Source: an uncultured Phascolarctobacterium sp. (GTDB lineage: Bacteria; Bacillota; Negativicutes; Acidaminococcales; Acidaminococcaceae). Taken from it: a stretch of 44,321 nt of DNA. The stretch is from contig NZ_CAADXO010000065.1 of assembly GCF_900753045.1 (NCBI RefSeq), forward strand, positions 1 through 44,321, written 5' to 3'. A program made the position numbers and the translations under genes. Under the pieces are notes generated by a model that saw only the letters and a program-made list of their open reading frames with translations, was not told the DNA's origin and ran no database searches. Positions 15,981-24,123 of the stretch are shown here, piece by piece (the first letter of the stretch is position 1; the number at the start of each line of letters is the position of its first letter).

Positions 15981-16013
15981 ATACTTTACAAATTTAGCAT
16001 ACTAAAGTATAAT
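15981..16013 (+). promoter_or_regulatory. Promoter of the polar amino-acid ABC operon inside an inverted repeat
   Basis: TTTACA (15985-15990) and TATAAT (16008-16013) are 17 bases apart. A perfect inverted repeat ATACTTTA (15981-15988) / TAAAGTAT (16003-16010) overlaps both boxes. The TACTTTA core also occurs three times in the his promoter (12703, 12729, 12737). This suggests a repressor site, possibly for the TrpR-like protein, though AT-rich promoters can share such words by chance. Confidence 0.65.
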
Positions 16014-16055
16014 GGGAACATAGTTAAATGCTAATCAACAAATGAGGTGTGGAAA

Positions 16056-16832
16056 ATGAAAAAATTAGTAGCTTTAGTAATGGGCCTGATGATGATGCTC
16101 ATGATGGTTGCCGGCTGCGGCAGCGACGGCCCGAAAAAAATGGTAATCGGCTTAGACGATAACTTTGCTCCTATGGGTTACCGCAACGAAAAGAATGAAA
16201 TCGTCGGCATGGATATCGACCTTGCACGCGAAGCCTGCAAACGTGCCGGCATGGAGGTAGAATTCAAACCTATCGACTGGGGTGCAAAGGAAGCAGAGCT
16301 CAAATCCAAACGCATTGATGCTGTCTGGAACTGCTTCACCGTTAACCCGGACCGTGAAAAGGTATATGGCATGTCCAAGCCTTACATCACCAACTCCCAG
16401 CTGATTGTTGTTCCTAAGGATTCTCCGATTAAAACTATTGCAGATTTAAAAGGTAAAGTCGTAGCAGTGCAGGATGATAGCACAGGCTCTTACCTCCTCG
16501 AACAGCCTGCACACAAAGAGCTGGCAGCTTCCATGAAGGAAGTTCGCAAATATCCCGACTTCGCAGCTATTTACATGGAAATAGACAACAAACGTGTTGA
16601 TGCTGCTATCGTAGACGCAGTTCTTGCTCGCGGCTATTATGACAAAAAGAAACCCGGTGCCTACAGAATTCTTGAACAGACCATGGGCGATGAGGTTGTA
16701 GCAGTTGCCTTCCGTAAGGACGACAAAGACTTCAAAGACCGCATCGACAAAGCTATGGAAGAAATGAAAAAAGACGGTACCTGCAAAAAGATTTCCGAAA
16801 AATGGATGGGCGCAGATATCACAAAATATTAA
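16056..16832 (+). CDS. Polar amino-acid ABC transporter substrate-binding lipoprotein
   Basis: A 258-residue binding protein of family 3. The signal peptide is short and methionine-rich, with lipobox MVAGC. The mature part shows FAPMGYRNEKNEIVGMDIDLA, the loop ELKSKRIDAVWN and DREKVYGMSKPY, where the arginine normally holds the ligand carboxylate. ATG 16056 is chosen because GAGG lies eight bases ahead; an in-frame GTG at 16047 would overlap that site. Permease and ATPase follow. The exact amino acid is not visible; a cystine-, glutamine- or histidine-type ligand are all possible, the last being suggested by its promoter motif. Confidence 0.92.
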   Translation: MKKLVALVMGLMMMLMMVAGCGSDGPKKMVIGLDDNFAPMGYRNEKNEIVGMDIDLAREACKRAGMEVEFKPIDWGAKEAELKSKRIDAVWNCFTVNPDREKVYGMSKPYITNSQLIVVPKDSPIKTIADLKGKVVAVQDDSTGSYLLEQPAHKELAASMKEVRKYPDFAAIYMEIDNKRVDAAIVDAVLARGYYDKKKPGAYRILEQTMGDEVVAVAFRKDDKDFKDRIDKAMEEMKKDGTCKKISEKWMGADITKY

Positions 16833-16847
16833 TTTGTTATCACTTGA

Positions 16848-16872
16848 GGGCTGTCGCATTTAGCGGCAGCCC
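16848..16872 (+). other. Intercistronic hairpin after the binding-protein gene
   Basis: GGGCTGTCGC (16848-16857) pairs with GCGGCAGCCC (16863-16872) around a 5-base loop, one G-U pair. It is followed by ATATTATAATTA, not a T run. This probably protects the upstream mRNA or partly terminates, raising binding protein above permease. Confidence 0.6.
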
Positions 16873-16902
16873 ATATTATAATTATATGGAGAGAAATAAT
16901 TT

Positions 16903-17547
16903 ATGGATTACGTTTTAAATATCATCCCTCAGATGATCGATGGTTGCCTGGTATCATTTCAAGTTTTTATTATCACCATCGTCCTGAGCATTCCTTTGGG
17001 CATTCTGCTCAGTCTCGGCCGTGTTTCCGGCATTAAACCCCTGCAGGCCCTCATCGGCGGCTACGTTTGGATTCTGCGTGGCTCCCCGCTGATGCTGCAG
17101 ATTTTCTTCGTTTACTTCGTACTGCCGTCCGTCGGCATCCGCCTGCCGGACTTTGAATCGGCCATCGTAGCCTTTGTATTAAACTACGCTGCCTACTTCT
17201 GCGAAATCTTCCGCGCCGGCATCCAGGCAATTCCTGCAGGCCAATATGAAGCAGCGCACACTCTGGGTATGAACTACGTGCAGACCATGCGCCGCATTAT
17301 CCTGCCGCAGGTTATCCGTATCATCCTGCCGCCTATCAGCAACGAAACCATTACCCTGGTAAAAGATACATCTCTGGTATACGTGCTGGCGATGAACGAT
17401 CTGATGCGTACCGCACGCAATCTGGTACAGCGTGACTTTTCTATTACCCCCTTCATCGTTGCTGCAGTCTTCTACCTGCTGGCAACTCTGATTTTAACCC
17501 TTGTTTTTGAACGTCTGGAAAAACGCTTCTCCAGATATGACCAATAG
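16903..17547 (+). CDS. Polar amino-acid ABC transporter permease (HisM/GlnP type)
   Basis: A 214-residue membrane permease with about five transmembrane helices. The family start and the motif WILRGSPLMLQIFFVYFVLP are typical for His/Glu/Gln/Arg permeases, and the EAA loop AGQYEAAHTLGMNYVQTMRRI contacts the ATPase. Only one permease gene is present, so it likely works as a homodimer. It lies 14 bases ahead of the ATPase gene. Confidence 0.94.
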   Translation: MDYVLNIIPQMIDGCLVSFQVFIITIVLSIPLGILLSLGRVSGIKPLQALIGGYVWILRGSPLMLQIFFVYFVLPSVGIRLPDFESAIVAFVLNYAAYFCEIFRAGIQAIPAGQYEAAHTLGMNYVQTMRRIILPQVIRIILPPISNETITLVKDTSLVYVLAMNDLMRTARNLVQRDFSITPFIVAAVFYLLATLILTLVFERLEKRFSRYDQ

Positions 17548-17561
17548 GAGGAGTAACAGCT

Positions 17562-18323
17562 ATGACAACTAAAATCAAAGCAACCAATATCTGGAAAAAA
17601 TTCAATAACCTGGAAGTACTCAAAGGTATCGACCTGGAAGTAAACGAGGGCGAGGTTGTTGCCGTAATCGGCCCTTCCGGCGGCGGCAAGAGCACCCTGC
17701 TGCGCTGCCTCAACAAGCTGGAAACAGTTGATAAGGGCAGCATCACCATCGACGGCGAAGAGCTGTGCCGCGAAACATCCGGCGGTACGGAATACGTCAA
17801 AAACAATGACGTGCGCCGCATCGCCTGCAAAATGGGCATGGTATTCCAGCAGTTCAACCTTTTTCCGCATATGACTGTTCTGGAAAACCTGATTGAAGCG
17901 CCTGTCAACGTACAAAAGCGTGATAAAGCTGAAGTTATCAAGGAAGCAGAGGTTCTGCTGGCAAAGGTTGGTCTTTCCGACAAGCGCGATGTTTATCCGC
18001 GCAAGCTCAGTGGCGGTCAGCAGCAACGTGTAGCTATCGCCCGTGCTTTAGCCATGAAGCCCGCTATTATGCTTTTTGACGAGCCCACATCTTCTCTGGA
18101 CCCGGAGCTGACCGGTGAGGTTTTGCGCACCATGCGCGAGCTGGCCGAAGAAAAAATGACCATGGTAGTAGTAACTCACGAAATGGGCTTTGCCCGCGAG
18201 GTTGCTACCAAGGTTGTTTTCATGGCTGACGGTCATGTACAGGAGCAGGGCAGTCCGGAAGAAATTTTTGTTAATCCTAAAAACGAACGTCTGAAATCCT
18301 TCTTAAAAGTAATTTTAAAGTAA
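17562..18323 (+). CDS. Polar amino-acid ABC transporter ATPase (GlnQ/HisP type)
   Basis: A 253-residue ATPase with Walker A GPSGGGKST, FQQFNLFPHMTVLEN at the Q-loop, signature LSGGQQQRVAIARAL, Walker B IMLFDEPTSSLDPEL and THEMGFAREV. These are the hallmark sequences of the polar amino-acid uptake group. AGGAGGAG precedes the ATG. It completes the operon with the binding protein and permease. Confidence 0.95.
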   Translation: MTTKIKATNIWKKFNNLEVLKGIDLEVNEGEVVAVIGPSGGGKSTLLRCLNKLETVDKGSITIDGEELCRETSGGTEYVKNNDVRRIACKMGMVFQQFNLFPHMTVLENLIEAPVNVQKRDKAEVIKEAEVLLAKVGLSDKRDVYPRKLSGGQQQRVAIARALAMKPAIMLFDEPTSSLDPELTGEVLRTMRELAEEKMTMVVVTHEMGFAREVATKVVFMADGHVQEQGSPEEIFVNPKNERLKSFLKVILK

Positions 18324-18446
18324 TCAGATAAAGGTTTCTAAATTAATTCACAGATTACACCTACCTTTGTCATATATGTTTGTTACAATAATACTCGAGG
18401 ATGAAAGGAACCTATTGAACAAGGCAAGCAAAGAAAGGTGATTTCA

Positions 18447-18686
18447 ATGCACGTTAAAATTCTTGGCCCCATGACTAAGCAGGCAGAGCTGCTGCTGCAG
18501 AATACTGCTATTGCTTTAAAGAAGCTTAAGATTAAGGCTGAGTTTGAAAAAGTTTCCGAATTCCAAAAGGTAGTAGCCTATGGAGTTATAGCCTTCCCCG
18601 CTTTAGTCATCGACGAAAAGTTAATTGCTGTCGGCAGCACGCTTTCGGTAGATGAAGCCATGACTCTTATAAAGCAACTCTCCTAA
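18447..18686 (+). CDS. Small thioredoxin-fold protein lacking the CXXC motif (MTH895-like)
   Basis: A 79-residue protein of the MTH895/redox-active disulfide group, recognised by its start VKILGP, the middle EFQKVVAYGV and the cis-proline strand FPALVIDEKLIAVG. In active relatives CxxC follows ILGP; here the sequence is MTKQ and the whole protein contains no cysteine. It therefore cannot do thiol-disulfide chemistry. ATG 18447 has AGGTG six bases ahead. It stands alone between the ABC operon and a terminator. The function is unknown; a binding or scaffold role is one option. Confidence 0.75.
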   Translation: MHVKILGPMTKQAELLLQNTAIALKKLKIKAEFEKVSEFQKVVAYGVIAFPALVIDEKLIAVGSTLSVDEAMTLIKQLS

Positions 18687-18718
18687 ACATATCTTTTCAT
18701 CATACACCTCTCCTTAAA

Positions 18719-18757
18719 ATACACCGCACCGTGCGAAATGTGCGGTGTATTTTTTTG
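18719..18757. terminator. Terminator after the thioredoxin-like gene
   Basis: ATACACCGCAC (18719-18729) and GTGCGGTGTAT (18740-18750) form an 11-bp perfect stem, followed by TTTTTTTG. A run of A before it makes it possibly bidirectional. Confidence 0.9.
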
Positions 18758-18809
18758 CTTTGAAAGGATTTTGATTAATGTTAAATTTATGTAAAGTTCC
18801 TTACGCACT

Positions 18810-18837
18810 TTTAACATCATAAAATTTCGAGTATAAT
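18810..18837 (+). promoter_or_regulatory. Promoter of the Na/Pi cotransporter gene
   Basis: A perfect TATAAT (18832-18837) with TTTAAC/TTAACA 15-16 bases upstream (18810-18816). The spacing is slightly short. It lies 70 bases before the start codon. Confidence 0.5.
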
Positions 18838-18907
18838 AGGTATAGGTATATGCTGTTTTTACAGCAATTATGGATGCATACAAACTAAAAAAGGGGACTT
18901 ATTTTTT

Positions 18908-20515
18908 ATGCTTGCTTATTTCTTGGCATTTTTAGGCGGTATCGCCTTGTTTATGTATGGTATGCAGCTAATGGGTGACGGTCTGCAAAAGGCTGCCGGC
19001 GCCAAGCTGCAAAAGATTTTGGAGGCCATGACAGGCGTGCTCGCCATGGGTATTCTGTTAGGCGCAGTTGTTACTGCAGTGCTGCAGGCCAGCGGTGCTA
19101 CCACCGTTATGACCGTAGGCCTGGTAAATGCCGGTCTGCTCACACTGAAGCAGGGCTTCGGCATTATCATGGGTGCCAACATCGGTACCACTATGACGGC
19201 ACAGCTCATTGCCTTCAAGCTTTCCGATTATATCACGATTTTAATCTTCATCGGCTTTTTGATGCAGCTGCTGGCAAGAAAAAGCCGTACCAAATATCTT
19301 GGCCAGGTTATGCTGGGCTTCGGTATTCTGATGCTGGGCATGGATATGATGGGCAAAGCTGTTATGCCTCTGCGTAACTATCCCGGCTTTGTACATTTCA
19401 TCGAGATTTTCTCCAGTAATCCGTTGCTGGGCATCGGTATCGGTATGATTATGACTGTACTGATTCAGTCCAGCAGTGCTACCATCGGTATTCTAATCGC
19501 CATGGCCGGTCAGGGTCTTATTCCGCTGGAAGGCGCGATTCCTGTACTGCTCGGCGACAACATCGGTACCTGCATTACTGCCGTACTCGCTTCGCTGCGC
19601 GCCAACCTCACGGCCAAGCGTGTAGCTGCAGCTCACGTAATGTTCAACGTTATCGGCAGTATAATTTTTGTAATCTTGATGCCGTTCTTCATCAAGTTCG
19701 TATTAATCGTATCGCCTGATGGCGACATCGCGCGTCAGATTGCGAACGCGCACTCGGCGTTCAACATTTTGAACACACTGCTCTTTATGCCTTTTGTCAA
19801 TCCCTTCATCAAGCTGGTAGAAAAGATTGTACCGGGCAATGCGGAAATCATCTCCATGCGCCCTGTTTATCTTGATAAAAACATGCTGAACACTCCCTCC
19901 ATCGCTATCAGCCTTGCTGTCAAAGAGGTTGTGCGTATGGGCGAGCTGGCACGCAAGGACGTGCGTTTGGGTATGGAGGCTATCCAAAGCTTTGATGCCG
20001 ACAAGGTAAAATATGTTCTGGAGCACGAGCCTGTTGTCGATGCGCTGGAACGTGATATTACCGACTACCTGACGCAAATGAGCTCCGCAGAAATGAGCGA
20101 AAGCCTGACGACACGTCACACAGGTCTTTTGCACGCCTGCACGGATATTGAACGTATCGGTGACCATGGTGAAACATTGGCTAAACGCGCACGCAAGCTT
20201 GTTGAGGAGGACGTGGTTTTCTCTGATGAGGCTAAGGCCGAGCTGCTGCAGCTCAGCGAAATGGTACTGCGTGCCTCCGGACGTTCATTGGAGGCACTGG
20301 AGAAAAATGATAAGGTTATTGCGGAGGACGCTGTGCGTCTGTGCCGTGAGGTTAAGCAATACCAGAAGGAAATTCGTAAGAATCATATCACGCGCCTTAA
20401 CGAGCATATCTGCAATCCTACTGCAGGCTTTGTTATGATGGAGCTGCTGATTAACATGAAGCGTGTATCCGATCATTCCAAGAACATTGCCCAGCTGGTA
20501 CAGGGAACCTTCTAA
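18908..20515 (+). CDS. Na/phosphate cotransporter family protein with PhoU domain (NptA/YjbB-like)
   Basis: A 535-residue membrane protein. Two inverted Na/Pi repeats are marked by VLQASGATT near residue 60 and VLIQSSSATIG near residue 187, the QSSS-type signature, each followed by GDNIGTC- or GANIGTT-like loops. From about residue 345 comes a cytoplasmic PhoU-type helical domain with ERDITDYLTQM and CTDIERIGDHGETLAKRA. It probably moves phosphate with sodium and may act as an exporter like YjbB. It is a single-gene unit with its own promoter and a strong terminator. AGGGGA lies 11 bases ahead of the ATG. Confidence 0.92.
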   Translation: MLAYFLAFLGGIALFMYGMQLMGDGLQKAAGAKLQKILEAMTGVLAMGILLGAVVTAVLQASGATTVMTVGLVNAGLLTLKQGFGIIMGANIGTTMTAQLIAFKLSDYITILIFIGFLMQLLARKSRTKYLGQVMLGFGILMLGMDMMGKAVMPLRNYPGFVHFIEIFSSNPLLGIGIGMIMTVLIQSSSATIGILIAMAGQGLIPLEGAIPVLLGDNIGTCITAVLASLRANLTAKRVAAAHVMFNVIGSIIFVILMPFFIKFVLIVSPDGDIARQIANAHSAFNILNTLLFMPFVNPFIKLVEKIVPGNAEIISMRPVYLDKNMLNTPSIAISLAVKEVVRMGELARKDVRLGMEAIQSFDADKVKYVLEHEPVVDALERDITDYLTQMSSAEMSESLTTRHTGLLHACTDIERIGDHGETLAKRARKLVEEDVVFSDEAKAELLQLSEMVLRASGRSLEALEKNDKVIAEDAVRLCREVKQYQKEIRKNHITRLNEHICNPTAGFVMMELLINMKRVSDHSKNIAQLVQGTF

Positions 20516-20533
20516 AAACTATAAAGTCATTAC

Positions 20534-20578
20534 AAGCATACAGACTACCACTAAGCATAGTCTGTATGCTTTTCTTTT
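20534..20578 (+). terminator. Terminator of the Na/Pi gene
   Basis: A 14-bp perfect stem, 20534-20547 with 20558-20571, reading AAGCATACAGACTA on the left arm, followed by TTCTTTTG. Confidence 0.9.
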
Positions 20579-20804
20579 GCGTAAAAGCATTGCTAAGCTA
20601 ACAGAGTACGTACATAATTAATCCGCACTTTCTCATATGCGTTTATGAATTTACTCAAGTATACTTTAGTAAATCGTACTTGAGTAAATCTACACAACAT
20701 GCGTTAAGCACATCCTAAAACAACAGTACAATCACAATAGTCTTATCCTTACAAACCTATTTTGCTGCACTTATAAAGTCACACATTTTTCACAAAATCT
20801 TTGC
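20579..20804. other. Gene-free AT-rich stretch
   Basis: No convincing coding region in six frames. It contains the long inverted repeat listed separately and otherwise AT-rich, unstructured sequence leading to the promoter of the candidate small RNA. Confidence 0.5.
20649..20689. repeat. Perfect 13-bp inverted repeat with a third half-site
   Basis: ATTTACTCAAGTA (20649-20661) and TACTTGAGTAAAT (20677-20689) are perfect reverse complements, 15 bases apart. The spacer carries a further AGTAAAT (20668-20674), so there are three half-sites of the ATTTACT type. There is no T tract, so it looks more like a protein-binding site or attachment-type palindrome than a terminator. Confidence 0.7.
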
Positions 20805-20905
20805 TATAATTTAAGTAAGCAAGGACTGCGCTTCCGACTGCTACAGTCTTAGCGCAGTCCTTTTTGGTTACGCGTAGAGCCGCAAACGGCTTTACGGTTT
20901 TTTAT
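20805..20905 (+). ncRNA. Candidate small RNA with tandem hairpins
   Basis: An extended -10 box TGCTATAAT (TATAAT at 20805-20810) should start transcription near 20817. Directly after comes a 12-bp perfect stem AAGGACTGCGCT (20821-20832) / AGCGCAGTCCTT (20851-20862) with inner GACT/AGTC and then TTTGG. A second hairpin follows, GTAGAGCCG (20874-20882) / CGGCTTTAC (20887-20895) with a CAAA loop and T6. No ORF fits inside, and the next gene is about 270 bases away with its own promoter. The -35 is weak. It does not match any RNA family I can name. Confidence 0.5.
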
Positions 20906-21173
20906 TATACCTATTGCGGCAGAGATTTTTATAACATAGAAGCTTATAAAATATATTATATATATTGAGCACAACATTTCTCCGCTGCAAAACGACGGAA
21001 TGCTGCAGTGTTTCACACTTTTTTTACTTTAATTATTGATGACACCTTTTACTAATTACAGGTAAAGTATTACAATATAAGATGAGTATTTATCAGCTTG
21101 GATTCAGATTATAAAAAAGAATGTGAACATGCTTCAGACATGAATCTGAACGTCATATTCGCAGGAGGTTACT
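20906..21173 (+). other. Leader region of the activase genes
   Basis: No ORF. It holds the promoter at 21048-21076 and, in the 5' UTR, an inverted repeat TTCAGATT (21103-21110) / AATCTGAA (21143-21150). The ribosome site is GCAGGAGG. No known riboswitch core is recognised. Confidence 0.45.
21048..21076 (+). promoter_or_regulatory. Promoter of the activase operon
   Basis: TTTACT (21048-21053) and TACAAT (21071-21076) are separated by 17 bases, about 95 bases ahead of the start codon. Confidence 0.6.
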
Positions 21174-24110
21174 ATGCAGATAGGATTGGATATTGGCAGT
21201 ACCACAATTAAAATCGCCGTACTGGACGATGCAGGCAATCTGCTATTCCATAAATACGAAAGACATTACAGCCAGATTGCAGAGAAAATTCTGGCCCTAC
21301 ATAAAGAATTGATGACGAAATTCCCTACACTGCATAGCGCACGTCTGGCCATCAGCGGCAGCGGCGGTATCGGTGTAGCGGACAGCTGCGGCCTGCAGTT
21401 TGTACAAGAGGTTTTTGCGGAAAAAATCTGCGCCGAAAAACTTAATCCCGGAACCGACGCCGTTATCGAGCTCGGCGGCGAGGATGCCAAAATTCTCTTT
21501 TTAGGCCGCCATTTTGACGCACGCATGAACGACAGCTGCGCCGGCGGCACCGGTGCTTTCATCGACCAGATGGCTTCACTGCTGAATGTTGAAACTCCTC
21601 AGATGAACGAGCTGGCACAGCAGGCACAGAACACCTACACCATCGCCAGCCGCTGCGGCGTTTTCGCCAAAAGCGATATCCAGCCGCTACTCAACCAGGG
21701 TGCGGAAAAAAGTGATCTGGCAGCCAGCATCTTCCACGCTGTAGCAAGCCAGGCCATCACCGGTCTTGCCAAAGGCCGTCCCATCAGTGGCAATGTGCTG
21801 TACCTGGGCGGACCGCTCACCTTTATGAGCTGTCTGCGCGATGCCTTTGACAGTGTTCTGAACATCAATGGCGTCTGCCCGGAAAACAGCCTGCTTTATG
21901 TAGCAATGGGTGCAGCCTTCTGCGCTGAGCATGAGGTGAACCTTACCACTCTGCCAGAAAAGCTGCAAACAGCAGCGCAGCACAGCTTTGAGCATCTGCC
22001 GCCGCTGTTTAAAAACGAAGGCGAATATACCGTTTTTAAGAAGCGTCACTCTAAGGAAAGCGTCGCTATCGGCACCCCTGCGAAGGCCAGCGAAGCCTTT
22101 ATCGGTATCGATTCCGGCAGCACAACTATTAAAATTGCGGTTATGAGTCCTGACGGCAAATTGCTTGATTCCTTCTACCAAAGCAACAAGGGTAATCCCG
22201 TTGTTGCCGTCCGCAATTATCTTACCGATTTCTATACAAAATATCCCAACTGCCGCCTGCTGGCAGGTGCAGTCACCGGTTACGGCGAGGATTTGATTCG
22301 CCACGGCTTCGGCGTTGACTATGGTATCGTAGAAACCATGGCGCACTTTTATGCTGCCCAATATCTGGAGCCGGAGGTAGATTTCATTCTGGACATCGGC
22401 GGTCAGGATATGAAATGCCTGAAAATCCACAACGGCGCTATCGACAATATCTTTCTGAACGAAGCCTGCTCCAGTGGCTGCGGCAGTTTTTTGCAGACCT
22501 TTGCCGAAATTTTGGGCTATACAGCCGAGCAGTTCGCGCAAATCGGCCTTAAAGCAGATATGCCGGTAGACCTGGGCAGCCGCTGCACCGTGTTTATGAA
22601 CAGTAGCGTTAAGCAGGCACAAAAGGACGGTGCCTCTGTTGCCAACATCAGCGCCGGCCTGTCCATCAGTATTGTCAAAAACGCTTTATATAAGGTTATC
22701 CGTCCGGCCAGCAAGGAGGCCATCGGCAAGCACATCGTCGTTCAGGGAGGCACCTTCCTCAACGACTGCGTACTGCGCGCCTTTGAGCAGGAGATGGATT
22801 TGAACGTTATCCGCCCCAACATTGCAGGCCTTATGGGAGCCTACGGTGCCGCTCTGTACGCGCAGCGCCGCTACAAAGACGCACCGCATCAGACTACTTT
22901 GCTCAACCTGCAGCAGTTGGACGAGTTCGTTCATACAGTCAAGGGCATGACCTGCGGCCTTTGCAATAACCATTGCCACCTCACTGTCAACACCTTTGCC
23001 GGCGGCAAACGCTTTATCAGCGGCAACCGCTGCGAGCGCCCCATCACCCACATGGCGCCTAAGGATGAGCTGAACCTGTACCGTCAGAAGCTGCAGCTGC
23101 TCAAGGAATTGCCGGTTAACGAAACGCCGAAACGCGGCATTATGGGTATACCTATGGGCCTGAATATGTACGAGCTGCTTCCCTTCTGGAATGCCTTGCT
23201 CTCCAGCCTGGGCTTCAAGGTTGTCCATAGTCCTATTGAAGATAAAACAATTTACCGTCTTGGTCAGGGAACCATCCCCAGCGACACCGTCTGCTATCCG
23301 GCCAAGCTGATGCACGGCCATATCAAATGGCTGCTGCAGCAGGGAATCACCAACATCTTCTATCCCTGCATGACCTACAATATAGATGAGCAGGGCACGG
23401 AAAACTGCTATAACTGCCCTGTTGTAGCCTACTATCCTGAGGTGTTGCACGCCAATATCCGTGATTTGAATAAGCCCGAGATACATTTCTTCTACGATTA
23501 TCTTGGTCTGCTCCACAAAAAGAAGCTGGTCAAAAAGCTGCAGGAGATGTTTGCCAAGCCTTTCCCTGATATCACCAAGGATGAAATCCGCAAGGCCGTT
23601 GATGCTGCCTTCACTGCCTTTTATGACTATGAAGCGCAGGTAAAGGCTAAAGGACAGCAAATCATCAGCAAGGCACGCGAAGAACATAAGCCTATCGTTG
23701 TACTGGCAGGCCGTCCCTATCACATCGACCCTAAGGTTAACCACAGTATCGACCGCCTGATTACCAACATGGGCGCTGCCCTCGTCAGTGAGGATGCGGT
23801 AAGCAGTCATATCAAGACCAAGGAGCTCAACCGCGATTTGCAGGTGCTCAACCAATGGACCTATCACGGCCGCCTGTATGCGGCAGCCGAATATGTTGCC
23901 CAAAATCCTGATATGCATCTGATTCAGCTTGTCAGCTTCGGCTGCGGCTGCGATGCGATTACGGCCGATGAATGCCGCCGCCTCCTTGAAGAACGCGGAC
24001 GCATCTATACGCAAATAAAAATAGACGATATCGACAACCTTGGTGCTGCCAAAATCCGTATCCGCAGTCTGTTCTCCGCAGCCCAGCTTTTCGATATAGA
24101 TAATAATTAA
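21174..24110 (+). CDS. Double 2-hydroxyacyl-CoA dehydratase activase (BadF/BcrA-type) with DUF2229
   Basis: A 978-residue protein with two ASKHA ATPase domains. Domain 1 (about 1-255) starts IGLDIGSTTIKIA and has cluster cysteines in SCAGGTG (C122) and SRCGVFAKSD (C161). Domain 2 (about 308-565) starts IGIDSGSTTIKIA, with ACSSGCGSF (C432, C436) and SRCTVF (C471). A cysteine cluster at 594-620 (CGLCNNHCH and GNRCERP) and a DUF2229 region (from about 655, with SDTVCYPAKLMHGH) follow. Such activases hydrolyse ATP to fire one electron into a dehydratase [4Fe-4S] centre. In many anaerobes the same order continues into a further domain in one 1400-residue chain; here that part is the next gene. The substrate enzyme is not in the window. 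Confidence 0.88.
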   Translation: MQIGLDIGSTTIKIAVLDDAGNLLFHKYERHYSQIAEKILALHKELMTKFPTLHSARLAISGSGGIGVADSCGLQFVQEVFAEKICAEKLNPGTDAVIELGGEDAKILFLGRHFDARMNDSCAGGTGAFIDQMASLLNVETPQMNELAQQAQNTYTIASRCGVFAKSDIQPLLNQGAEKSDLAASIFHAVASQAITGLAKGRPISGNVLYLGGPLTFMSCLRDAFDSVLNINGVCPENSLLYVAMGAAFCAEHEVNLTTLPEKLQTAAQHSFEHLPPLFKNEGEYTVFKKRHSKESVAIGTPAKASEAFIGIDSGSTTIKIAVMSPDGKLLDSFYQSNKGNPVVAVRNYLTDFYTKYPNCRLLAGAVTGYGEDLIRHGFGVDYGIVETMAHFYAAQYLEPEVDFILDIGGQDMKCLKIHNGAIDNIFLNEACSSGCGSFLQTFAEILGYTAEQFAQIGLKADMPVDLGSRCTVFMNSSVKQAQKDGASVANISAGLSISIVKNALYKVIRPASKEAIGKHIVVQGGTFLNDCVLRAFEQEMDLNVIRPNIAGLMGAYGAALYAQRRYKDAPHQTTLLNLQQLDEFVHTVKGMTCGLCNNHCHLTVNTFAGGKRFISGNRCERPITHMAPKDELNLYRQKLQLLKELPVNETPKRGIMGIPMGLNMYELLPFWNALLSSLGFKVVHSPIEDKTIYRLGQGTIPSDTVCYPAKLMHGHIKWLLQQGITNIFYPCMTYNIDEQGTENCYNCPVVAYYPEVLHANIRDLNKPEIHFFYDYLGLLHKKKLVKKLQEMFAKPFPDITKDEIRKAVDAAFTAFYDYEAQVKAKGQQIISKAREEHKPIVVLAGRPYHIDPKVNHSIDRLITNMGAALVSEDAVSSHIKTKELNRDLQVLNQWTYHGRLYAAAEYVAQNPDMHLIQLVSFGCGCDAITADECRRLLEERGRIYTQIKIDDIDNLGAAKIRIRSLFSAAQLFDIDNN

Positions 24111-24123
24111 AGGAGACCTGCAT

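Noticed and set aside
20579..21173. tRNA or rRNA genes in the long gene-free region
   Set aside because: No cloverleaf with TTCGA arm and CCA-proximal stem, and no rRNA-like sequence. No tRNA was recognised elsewhere in the window either.
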